Shown piece after piece: positions 46,036 to 56,548 of a DNA stretch of 64,000 nt (positions are counted from its first letter, which is position 1; each line of letters opens with the position of its first letter). The notes beneath the pieces are model-generated. The model ran no database searches and was not told the origin of the DNA. It worked only from the letters and a program-made list of their open reading frames with translations. This DNA is from Bagarius yarrelli. Lineage: Eukaryota > Chordata > Actinopteri > Siluriformes > Sisoridae. Both the position numbers and the translations under genes were made by a program. The stretch covers positions 2,507,597-2,571,596 of the forward strand of contig VCAZ01000001.1 in NCBI GenBank assembly GCA_005784505.1, in the 5' to 3' direction.

Positions 46036-47021
46036 AAGCGTGTGAGTGTGTGTTTGTAAGGGTCTCCGAGTTCATACAGCTCCACTTCATGTTCTCAACC
46101 TGTTCAAAGTTAAATGCGATGCCCTTGGTGGCCTTTCTGTTCATCACGTTGACACTTCTTTCACACCTTCCTGGCCAGAGAAACACTGAGAGGAGCTTTC
46201 ACTCACACATGTGCACCCTTCAACACATCTACTGATCTACTGTATCTACTGATGTGCTGCTGACGACAACCAAAAATAGCACAGCGATGTTGCACCCCAG
46301 TTCACCTGAGCTGAGAAAGCCGGCACGGATAGTTATTTATATTCTCTATCAAAGCTGACATGTTTGGAATGTACTGTACTTGCAGGTTCATAGCTAATAT
46401 ATCATTCATTTGAGGCTGAAATACAGTTGAAATGTAGGCAGAGGAGGACGACGTCCAAAATATATGTCAGCCAATGATGGCTGCAGGGGTAAGATAAAAG
46501 CCGGGCAGTTTCTTCATTTAATAAATCAGAACAAACATGGTACATAGAAAGGTGTTGAAGGTTTCTGTCTTTAATATGCAATTTGTAATTGGACAATGTA
46601 TGAGAAATTCTCTAAACCATACATTGTATTTTTAAATTAGCCCTAATGTCTGCTGTGTGTGACAGATTTTTCATCTAGAGCAAGGTAAGCCTGTGCCAGG
46701 AGGTGTAGTTTGAAGGTGTAGAATTTATTAGGTCAAGTCAATTCAGGATATAAGGTTCCACTGCAACAGATAGCGCTTAAGCTAGTAGCTGTCTTGAGCA
46801 GAAGAGGTCAGTAAACCTGAAGCCAAAAAGTTATTTAATGAAGCGGAATTCTGACATTTAAAATGTGTGAAATGTCTGGATATCATATAGCTGATGGGCA
46901 TTTGGAGGTTAACTGGTTTTAATGGTTAATATTGCTGGTTAAATCTATTAACTGGTTTGTTTGTCTTAATAAACAGGGTATGAATGCATTAATGTGTAGA
47001 TTTTTCATTTCCTTGTGCTTC

Positions 47022-47045
47022 TGTGTGTGTGTGTGTGTGTGTGTG
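47022..47045 (+). repeat. GT microsatellite
   Basis: About 12 GT units. Confidence 0.92.
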
Positions 47046-47948
47046 CACTCCCCGTTTCTGTTTGTGATAAGAGCGCTTCGGCTTTTTTTTCCAAATTCTC
47101 ACCCGCCTCTTTCTGTCTGTCTCTCTTCCTCTCTCTGTCTGTGATATCCAGAACACCATGTCCTCATGGGGAAATGTCACACTAGCCTGGCAGCTCTCTC
47201 GCTCTCTATCGCTCTCACTCAGTCATGGAAAATGAGGAAGAAAATGGCAAATTGACAGGAACAATTTTCCCTCCTGATTCCCCAAAGTTAACTAATGCTT
47301 TATAGAGACACATTATGAACAACTAATTTGACCTTTTCGTTTATTTAACCAGATTGTATAACTCAAACCTAAAATATACTAGAGTGGTGTAATAGTAGGA
47401 GAGTAAGATTTGACCTGGTTCTTGTTATGGTTCTTATGTAACCTGGCATGAAATTAGATGACTGTAATAAATTAGCCACATATGTACGATTTAGAGATGT
47501 AAGATTGGCTGATTTCCTGCCTGTGATTCAGCATTTCTAACATATGACTGCTGCTCTTTCTCCATGCTGCTGCTGCTGATATTTCTCTTCTCTTTTGTCA
47601 TTCCGTTCTGTTCAGGTCTTTCCCTTTTTTTTATAGGTTTGGAAGTTTTTAATATCTCTAGCACTTCTAAAATTTTCCTACACTTATCTGGCATGCTTTT
47701 TTTGCTTTTACTATCTTTCTCATTCATCGCCCACTCACTCCAATCTATCCGTACTGGAAAGTACTACAGATATGCACACAATACAATAATAATTACAGTT
47801 CCAAAGTCTGTAGGCGGCTTATTTTGCTATTTATTATTTATTTTCTTGCTCATTGTTACATTTTATTTTTGTTCACTGCAGACTTTTACTTAGGATCCTG
47901 GCGGTAAATATTGACTCATATTTTGATGAAACAACATATAGATTTTTT

Positions 47949-48265
47949 CAATGGTGGGCAGTCCGGGTCAGTAAGTCCTCTGTTGCCTAAACACAACCAG
48001 AAGACCTACATTTACCACCTAAATTCTAATATTTGTTCCATTTAATTGTGTTAATTTATTCACAACAGTTTATTCTCTTCATTTCGTGGTGTTTCTCTCG
48101 CTGCACTGCTTCCAGTACGTGTATGTGGATGTCAGATTATTTGTCCAATCAGATTTCAGTTTCTATGTGCTGCCATGATCTAATCTACCTTCAGAATCAG
48201 TAGTGCTGCCCATGAGACTTAAACTATATTAGCAGGGGCAGATTGTTAACTGGTTAAAGACTGTT
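47949..48265 (+). mobile_element. hAT-like non-autonomous element end, copy 1
   Basis: The terminus CAATGGTGGGC is followed by GTCAGTAAGTCC and an inner sequence shared with the inverted copy at 51500-51812, including TTTATTCTCTTCATTTCGT and GTGTTTCTCTCGCTGCACTG. No transposase coding was seen. Confidence 0.5.
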
Positions 48266-49554
48266 TTCAGAGCCAATTAGATTTGAAGTTGACAGGCCTC
48301 AATAATATCAGCATTTTTCTGTCATCTGATTGGTTGATCAGAGTAAAACTGTTACAGCCAAGTTCGACTAGCGAAATGTGATTTTGTCTTGAACGTATAT
48401 TGAAAATCTGTTCTAAGGGTGGACCTTGAAGATAACTAGCTTGTCTCAGTCCGGGAAAGAGTTTATTCACCACTTCCAGACCAGTGCCGAGAAGCGTGTT
48501 TAATGTTTTTGTGATGTTAAATAGTATATTGATATTAAGAAAAATATTGATTCTGAACTGCTCCAGATGTTGAATGTGGTACAGTTGTGGTTGTAGTGTA
48601 GAGGTTTGGAGTTGTGTGTTTACGGGTTTCTTGCTTTAATAAAAATGGTTTGTACCCTCAATATGTGAAATGTCTCTCTGTCTGTAATTCCACGCCGTGT
48701 TATATTGTGTGTTTGTTTAGTATTGATGGTTTTTTATTAATTGTTATAAGTGGTGGTATTAAGAGATGTATCAGTCGAGTAAATCCCCACTGAAGGCCCA
48801 GCTACCAAATGCACTGCCTGCCACAGTATCTTTTGCGTTTTCTAATTAGCCAACCTATAATAAGCTTTAGGTCTAAGCGAAAGGCTTTATACATATAAAT
48901 AAATCAGGTGTGGAACGTTTAGAGGTGGACATAACTTAGACAAGACATGTGACTTCCTCATACATCTGATGCTCAGTATTTTTGGCTATTAGTAATGATG
49001 GCAGCAGAAACAGAGGATTTAGCATCCTGCAAGTAACACAAATCTGATATTAATCCTAATCCTAACTAATCTTTAACCATGAATTTAGTACAATCCGAAA
49101 CACATATCCGTTGAATGAGTTCATTAAAATGTAATACAGTTTGTAATACAATACAATTTAATCAATTTCTGTTGTTTGACTGATTTCTTTTGCAGATGCC
49201 ACAAAATCAATAATGAGTTTAAATCATGCAGTTTTCAGTCTTTTTTTTTCATGGCCAGGAGCCAATGGAGCAAATTTGCTTATGCTCTTTGTCATTCCTG
49301 CCAGTCAGGGTGACACTAATCAATCATAGATAGATAGTTAGATAGATACCAGCAGATATATTTTCTCTGGTAGTGTTTTATGTTTTGCAAAAATTCCAGC
49401 AATCGTATAAATGTATAAATGCATTTTATTTACTTTTGTTCACACATTCACAATATATCAATCATTGTTATAAAATAATGCTATAATTTTTAATTACTGA
49501 ATTTCAGCATCTCGTACAGCTTTTTCCTAGAACAGCGGTGGACATGTAGGTAAG
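48266..49554. other. Non-coding stretch, nothing recognised
   Basis: A small GATA-type run lies at 49327-49346. No gene seen. Confidence 0.45.
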
Positions 49555-49800
49555 CATGGGGGCAGTGATAGCTCAAATTGTTAAGGAGCTGAGTTGCTGA
49601 TCTTCAAGCCCCACCATCGCCAACCTGAGCTGTTGATCTGAAGACCAGGAACGAGCCCCACCACCGGCAAGCCAACCACTGTTAGGTCCCTAAGCAAGAC
49701 CCTTAACCCTTCCTGCTCCAGGGGAGCTGTATCATAGCTGACCCTGTGCTCTGACCCCCAACTTACTAAGATGGGATATGTGAAAAAAGAATTTCTATAC
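49555..49800 (+). mobile_element. SINE family B, dimeric head
   Basis: The head GTGATAGCTCAAATTGTTAAGG is followed by two degraded AAGCCCCACCA units and the shared body with TCATAGCTGACCCTGTGCTC. The tail is a short GAAAAAAGAATTTC. Confidence 0.78.
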
Positions 49801-50561
49801 TGTATAGTACATACATAGTATTTGCTTAAAATTAGTACTTACTTAAATAGCATGCGATTTCAAGGGATCCGTTTGTCTTTTTTTTTATCGAATTATTTGT
49901 AGTTCTAGCTGTATGTTAAAGGTTAACCTGACCCATGTTAACCGTTAACCTCTGCAGCTGATAGCTGTCATATGATGAGAAGAGCTAGCTGATGGGCCAG
50001 TGATCAAACCTAGGAAAAAAAGTCTTAACCATTTAAAATAAAGCAAAAATCACAAATACAATGTAAACTATTGGTCATGTTAGGAAGCTAGGGAGAGGGG
50101 GGTGGTAGTTAAGCTGGTAAACCCTCTTTGAACTCTAAACATTTTTACTATTATTACTGCTGGCCACATGCTAGAGGACTGGGTGTGGGTAATGGGGTAA
50201 AAATTTAGCTTTGATTTCTTGATTCTAAATGTTCTATTCTACAAATGTGCCATAGTAAAAGTTTATGCATCCATCGACTTCCTGCACCTGCTGTAGCCTG
50301 GCTGTCATAGCTGCAGAGTCATGTGCGTCATTCATACACCCAGTTCCTTTCATGACCCGCTATAGCTGCATGACATACTCACACATACTTTTAAACACAC
50401 AAATAGATCATACACCATCATGTGAGCCCGCTTTGCTAATCCCACTACGCAGATCCCACTACCAGCCTCAGAAGAAAAACACCATCCTACACTGTTGTAT
50501 ACTCCAAACAGGATTGTATGTAATGTAAAAATGCCTTAATTGGTCACATATATTTTTTTTT

Positions 50562-50972
50562 ACAGCAGAGTGAAATTTTTCTGTCTTAGTAAATTGGGGT
50601 CAGAGCGCAGGTTCAGCTATGATACAGCACCCCTGGAGCAGGAAGGGTTAAGGGTCTTACTCAAGGACCCATCAGTGGCAGACTGGCTGGCCAGATCTTC
50701 TTGGTCTTCAGATCAACAAACTGGTGGCTAATGGTTAAGGTGTTAAACTAACAACCCGAAGCTTCCCAGCCCCACCGAGCCACCACTGCTGGGCCACTGA
50801 GCAAGGCCCTCAACCCCCAATTGCTCATTTGGATAAATGTAAGTAGCTCTGGATTAGGGCGTCTGCCAAATGCTGTAAATGTAAATGTAAAGCAACAACT
50901 TGAACCCTAGGTCTTCCTGGTCTTCAAATCAACAACTCAGCGCTTTAACTATTTGAGCCACCACTGTCCCTA
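50562..50972 (-). mobile_element. SINE family B, reverse, interrupted by a family A SINE
   Basis: Reverse-oriented B sequence occupies 50562-50719 and resumes at 50893-50972. A family A SINE fills the gap, flanked by the 6-bp direct repeat CAACAA (50714-50719 and 50893-50898), a good target-site duplication. The insertion lies between the two monomers of the dimeric head. Confidence 0.75.
50720..50892 (+). mobile_element. SINE family A nested in SINE family B
   Basis: The head GGTGGCTAATGGTTAAGGTG, body CTGAGCAAGGCCCTCAACCC and tail GGGCGTCTGCCAAATGCTGT are intact. CAACAA target-site duplications flank it. Confidence 0.8.
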
Positions 50973-51499
50973 TATACCTGGCGGGCTAGCAAATGTACAC
51001 TGTTGTGTAGGATCGAGTGTGAAATCTGCAGCTGGGAGTTACTCGCTCTCTGCCGTCACACCTGTCATGCACCTGCCAGCATACAGATACTACAGTTACT
51101 ATTTTTGTCACAGAAACATCATGGATAAATTCCTACATTTCTAAACACCTTAATGAAGCAGTGAGTTGCTGTTTTATGTGTTGTGTGTTTGTCATCATTG
51201 TAAATGCAGGTCAGCGTTTTAAATGAAAAGGAATTGATTGGCGAGACACACAAATGCAGCCAAGCCACAATTTTTAATATAATTTAAGTGAAGGGCTTCG
51301 TATTAATAAATATTAAAAATTAACAAAATACATTTTTTACATTAAAGACTTTAATGAAATGCACCCAGATGGCATTATATTTTAACGAAAAGATTATTTC
51401 CTGATTCACTAAATGAACAAAGATACATGCACCTGATCATCATGTGTTTATATGGTTGTTGCCCAAGGGCGGGTTCAAAAATCTGATAGGTTACAAAAA

Positions 51500-51812
51500 C
51501 TGTCTCTATTAATATTAACCAATTAGCAATCCGCCTCTGCTGATATAGTTTAAGTTCCATGGGCAGCGCTACTGATTCTGATGGGCAGATTAGATTAACA
51601 TGGCAGCACATAGAAACGGAAATCTGATTGGACAAAATGATCTGGAAGCAGTGCAGCGAGAGAAACACTACGAAATGAAGAGAATAAACTGTTGGGAATA
51701 AACTAATACAATTTAATGGAACTAATATTAGAATTTAGGTTGTAAATGTAGGTCAGTGATTCTGATAGTGTTTAGAACAGCAGAGGGGGACTTACTGACG
51801 TGCCCACCACTG
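51500..51812 (-). mobile_element. hAT-like non-autonomous element end, copy 2 (inverted)
   Basis: On the minus strand it starts CAGTGGTGGGCACGTCAGTA, a hAT-like CAG terminus. It matches copy 1 at 47949 for about 300 bp in opposite orientation. Confidence 0.5.
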
Positions 51813-52256
51813 CGTGTTACTATTGACCTGCACTAAATGCGGTGGGTCATGCAGACTCTGAATCTGTGTACACTTCACAAAAAGGTGCATTAAATTCTCT
51901 GAGAGTAGAAAAAACCTTTTACAAGGTTTATGTGTGTAGATTTGGTCACTAGCAGTCAATAGGAGCAGCATGTAATATTTGCACATGTTGCACGTGCTAA
52001 AAACACAGGTCACACGGTCCTATCTAGAATCCCTGGGCTGTCATGATTCAGGCATAAATTGCTTTTGGGTAGTCATGTGATCATCAGACAACGGTCTTCT
52101 GCATTCTTATAGGTGGCCTGAAGCTCTAGTATTTGCTCAGCCACCCCAGCTGACATTTTAGATGTTCTTTGTATTTAGCTATTCAATGGGATTGGCATTC
52201 CTCACATTTATACATATTGTGTTTGTCTGTGTATTTGGGTGCATTTGGGTAAATCT

Positions 52257-52345
52257 GTGCCCCTGAGCAAGGTCCTTAACCCCCAATTGCTCAGTTGTAT
52301 AGAAAAAATAAATGTAGTGTCTGCCAAATGCTGTAAATGTAATAT
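52257..52345 (+). mobile_element. SINE family A, 5'-truncated
   Basis: Only the 3' half remains: GCCCCTGAGCAAGGTCCTTA followed by TCTGCCAAATGCTGTAAATG. Confidence 0.65.
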
Positions 52346-52530
52346 AAATCAACAGTTCATAAAGATCTACTACTACTACTTTAACAGCTATTAGAGCTAA
52401 TCAGCTAAGTGGAATGAAATTCTTAAACAAACTAAATTATTCTCTGAAGGTCAGAATCTCCCTATCTGAAGAAAAAAGAGAATTTAGGTCTGGAAACCTT
52501 AAAAAGCCTGAGCTTGTTGCCCTTGCTGTG

Positions 52531-52544
52531 GTTTCCATGGTAAC
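52531..52544. promoter_or_regulatory. RFX X-box-like palindrome
   Basis: GTTTCCATGGTAAC fits the palindromic RFX consensus GTTNCCATGGNAAC at every fixed position. It lies in non-repetitive sequence, far from any gene seen here. Binding is inferred from motif only. Confidence 0.4.
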
Positions 52545-53146
52545 GTTTGCTCCGTCTGACTCCTGTCTGCATGTTTGGGACTAAATGATTTTGATATTTT
52601 TGGCTCCGTGCCAACAAACATCATGGTGATTGGTACACAACCTCTCACCTGTCGTTGCTGCAGTAGAGATACAGTGGGTTTGGTAGATGCTGTGTGTGGG
52701 TGAAGTTTCCCTCAACACAATCGGATTTGCTTGTGGCTTATTTGACTAATTACAGTTCATCACCCAACTAGAACATACTGTTAGGTGGTCCCGCTAGTAT
52801 ATCCAGCATTACACCATTCTGTGATGGCAGCTCCAGCAGCAGGACAGAACACAGCTGCCACTTCCCCAGTCAGCATTTAGGTTAAAATTGAAAATGAAAC
52901 GTAAACACAGAGGACACAGAGGAGGCAAATTGTCTGCACCTGGTGCCAGACAGCTGTTTGGTTTAGAGCAAGAGCAAATGGCCGAGGCAGAGACTGATGG
53001 CTTGTTTGAGTACAGTGTTCAGAAACCTGCACTCCTACACTGCTGCTGAGCTAAAGCTGCCCATAACCATTGGAAACAGCGTTCAGTAGAAAACGTATCA
53101 CTCATTCATTCATTGTGATCGTGCCATTTATTCTGAGATATTGGGG

Positions 53147-53407
53147 AAAAAGTCAGGGAAGCCAGATTGAGGTGGTTTGGACATGTAAAGACGAGGGATA
53201 GTGAATATATTGGTAGGAGGATGTTAGAAATGAAGCTACCAGGCAGAAGGGAAAGAGGAAGACCAAAGAGGAGGTATATGGATGCGATAAACGAGGACAT
53301 GAATTTAGTGTGTGTGAGTGAAGAGGATGTAGAGAATAGGGTTAGGGGGAGGCAGATGATTCGCTGTGGCAATTCCTAAAAGGTTAACAGCCGATAGGAG
53401 AAGAATA
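53147..53407 (+). mobile_element. RTE-type LINE 3' end, longest open frame
   Basis: The frame from 53167 to 53379 reads MRWFGHVKTRDSEYIGRRML and later GRPKRRYMDAINEDM, the conserved RTE-like C terminus. It ends GGTTAACAGCCGATAGGAGA. The 5' part of the element is absent. Confidence 0.75.
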
Positions 53408-53682
53408 ATATATCCTGCGATCCACTAACTCCTCATTATGTCTCTAAATCCAAAGTGCAAACAACAGGGCTGAAATATTTATTTTGTTATTTGTCCATGT
53501 TTTTGTCAATGTTTTATTGATAATCCATATGCATACACACAAATAGCTGAGTCTCTCTCTCCTTCGGCATTCAAACCTTTCGTCGAATCCTGACAGACAC
53601 CTGAAGCTGACAACTTGCCTTGTAAATGGTAACAGATTGAAATGTAAAGGGTGACAATTTAGCCAGAAAGATGTCAGTAAAT

Positions 53683-53684
<2 letters not shown>

Positions 53685-53718
<34 letters not shown>
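53685..53718 (+). repeat. TA microsatellite
   Basis: About 17 TA units. Confidence 0.95.
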
Positions 53719-53719
<1 letters not shown>

Positions 53720-54448
53720 GTTATCTGTTCATAGCCCTTTTAAATAAAGTCACACTGACTGATCTCATTAAAAATTCAGCGTTACATAACATAGGGTCTA
53801 TGTAAGTCTCACAAGATTTTCAGCATGTGACACACGCTGTCCTTATTTTACCCAGAGGGTAACTGACTGCAGCTATCAAATAGTTTTGTTTTTTTCTTCC
53901 CCATGCCAAGATATACAGTGACTCAACCATAAAAACAACCAATAGCTGCCAGATATATTTCTCACAGGAGTACAAAACATTGGCACATCTTTATCAGCAT
54001 CACGTTGCAGATGTTTAAGAGTACACTGAATAGTACATGTGAGTGCAGGGTAGCTAAAGTGTTGAGAGATGTCAGTGTTCCTGGCATCCACGTGTATAAT
54101 GTGCAATGCCAGCAAATATTCATTTATCTTCTTTGCAATTTTTATAGCGTGAAAACAGCCTTAGAGATAAATAGTATTTATAGGCGTTGTATTGCTTAAT
54201 AATACTTTATAATGTGCCACTGCCTTATGTGGAGTGTGATTATGCAACCTTTGATCAGTTGATTAATTATTACCAAATTAATGCTATTTCACAGACTATA
54301 AAAAATGTATGAATTAACAGTAAATCAGCCAGACATTGTCAGTGGAAATTACATGTTTTTTAGCAGTGTATTTGTTGGTATAACAACATGAAAAGTACTT
54401 GGCATTGTGTTGGTCCACTTGTCTTCTCAGAGGAAAGTAATCACATTT

Positions 54449-54479
54449 ATGTGATCGGTTTTCAGAAAACCGATCACAT
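54449..54479. repeat. Perfect 15-bp inverted repeat with 1-nt spacer
   Basis: ATGTGATCGGTTTTC, one A, then GAAAACCGATCACAT: both arms are perfectly complementary. Confidence 0.95.
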
Positions 54480-55730
54480 TTCTATCCTCATAGAAGTGGT
54501 TTCTTCCCGGATGGACCCAGCAGATATGCATATTGTTTTTTCCTATTTAGCTTTTCACCCAAATACATAAAAATATATTTCTAAATGATGTCTAAATAAT
54601 ATATAATAGTATATGATTGTATATAAACCATAATCATGATAGTAACACCTTCCTAAAGCTTCCTTTACTTCATCGGATGTCTGTACATACTGTTAGCTTC
54701 TACCAAAGTCAAATAGGAACAAATTCGAAAAAATCTCTTAGTCACTGATTGATTGGTTGGAACATATCTCAGAGGTTGGTGGATGTCCAAAGGTTTTTCT
54801 TTATTACCTTTGTTAGCATTCCCGGCTTCTGGGTAATGCTGCGATTGCTAGACCCACTGGAGTCCCCGGTTGAACTTTGACCACAATATAAATGCTTTTA
54901 AGCTACTGTTGGTTAGATGATGCTAATGCTCTGCTTTTGCTTAAAGCTTCTGTAGTTGCAACTCAACATTCGGCACTATAAATTGGTCTCAAAGGAACCA
55001 CCGGAACTGAAGTAAATGGACTGCATTGAACTCAAAGGGTTCCACGTTCTTTCTTAATATGAAATTTTGCCACTTTCTTAATGAGGCTTTGAGTGTAAAA
55101 GTAAGTTCAAAGAAAGTTTGTCATTAATGCTCTTCAACAACAATGCTAATGACTGGTTCCTGTGTTAAATATTGACTATAGAACTGCACATGCTGTTCTA
55201 CATTAGCACACCCAGCCAATAAATCAGTAATAATTGGTTTCATTTTTCCAAGAAATGTGTGAAATAACCCTGAACATCAAAGGGCTTCCTGCTTCCACTG
55301 ACTTTGGACTTTGTCTTGTTGTTGAAAGTCATGCTTTTGCAGTCTTATTGTACAAAACACGGAGGCTCGAGTGGACTGGCGACGGTAGTAAAATTAGTAC
55401 GGAGTACGGAGTGAGACACGCTATTGTCCTACAGCCACGTGAAGAAGTGACAGTGTTACTAGGATCACTTTAGGATTGTTTAGGTCATGCTTATACAAGC
55501 ATTGAAGTGGAACAACACAAGCTGGTGGAAACCAAATAGTAATTTCAAAAATAAGACCCGGTAGATTTATCTGTCAGAGCATATGCTCATGAATATTTAT
55601 AAAGGGTAAATTCCTGTTAGGACCAGAATGCACTTTACCCTGGAAGGCAGAACGGCACGTGTATACTTTAAAGCCTGGAATGCCTGAAAGGTCAGGTCTG
55701 AGCTGTGGAATAACTTGTGACTGATGGTAT

Positions 55731-55731
<1 letters not shown>

Positions 55732-55762
<31 letters not shown>
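55732..55762 (+). repeat. CA microsatellite
   Basis: About 15 CA units. Confidence 0.95.
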
Positions 55763-55764
<2 letters not shown>

Positions 55765-56358
55765 AGCATGCTATATTAGTATAATCATTTTTTGGTTAGC
55801 AGAACTAAAGCATCAATAAACAATGATGACTTTTTCTGTTATTTATATAAAAATTCTGTATTTACTGTGTTTAGTAACGATGTCACATGGACTCCAAACA
55901 AGGAATCACTCACTGCTCAGCTGATTTCAATTAAGTTATGTAATGAATGTCATCTGAATCATATTGCACACGTGCAAGCCAAAGCACAGCATCGTGAATC
56001 ACTCACTCAAATAAAAGACTCCTTTGTCACTCAAGTGTAACTTCAGTATCCCAAAAAATAGTTGATGTAAAAAATTACGAGGTTTTTACGTGACTCATTT
56101 TTAATCCTTGTTGTCTTTGTCAGCCTGATTCCAAACGCTTAAAAGAGCTGTCCCCAAAGAAGCGTGGATTCTGTTTACTGTGGGTAGACAAACATATTTA
56201 TCAACGTTGCATACATACATCGTCCGCCCATCTGTTTATTTCTTCATTTATTTATTTTAATTTGGTAGTGGTTTTATACCTATGATGGTTATAATGGATC
56301 ACATGAACACTGAGTGAGTCAGGAATACACCTCATGAGGTAAACCAGTTATAAAAATG

Positions 56359-56548
56359 TGGGACGTGGTGGCTTAAAGATCAAGGTGTTGGACTGATACC
56401 AGAAAGACTGGGGTTCGGTTCCCAACACCACCAAGCCACCACTGTTGGGCCGCTGAGCAAAGGCCCTTAACCCCTAATTGCTCAGTTGTATAAGAGATAA
56501 ATGTAAGTCGCTCTGGATAAGGGCGTCTGCTAAATGCTGTAAATGTCC
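56359..56548 (+). mobile_element. SINE family A, full length
   Basis: This is the best-preserved copy. It has the tRNA-like head GTGGTGGCTTAAAGATCAAG, a GGGGTTCGGTTCCC B box, the body CCCTTAACCCCTAATTGCTC, and the tail GTAAGTCGCTCTGGATAAGG and CTGCTAAATGCTGTAAATG. Confidence 0.82.

Larger units (their letters stand above)
44882..47948. other. Non-coding stretch with two GT repeats
   Basis: No recognised exon. Unique-looking segments near 45720-45880 and 47155-47290 could be conserved non-coding DNA, but that needs comparison with other fish. Confidence 0.4.
53719..56358. other. Non-coding stretch with one palindrome
   Basis: It contains the perfect inverted repeat at 54449 and a CA repeat at 55732. 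No exon was recognised. Confidence 0.45.

Noticed and set aside
47491..47893. Overlapping open frames on both strands as a gene
   Set aside because: Composition is low-complexity (lysine/glutamate on one strand, leucine/phenylalanine on the other), with no known motif or splice signals.
56359..56440. tRNA genes suggested by A- and B-box-like motifs
   Set aside because: The matches lie in repeated SINE heads that continue into the shared SINE bodies. No complete cloverleaf is apparent.
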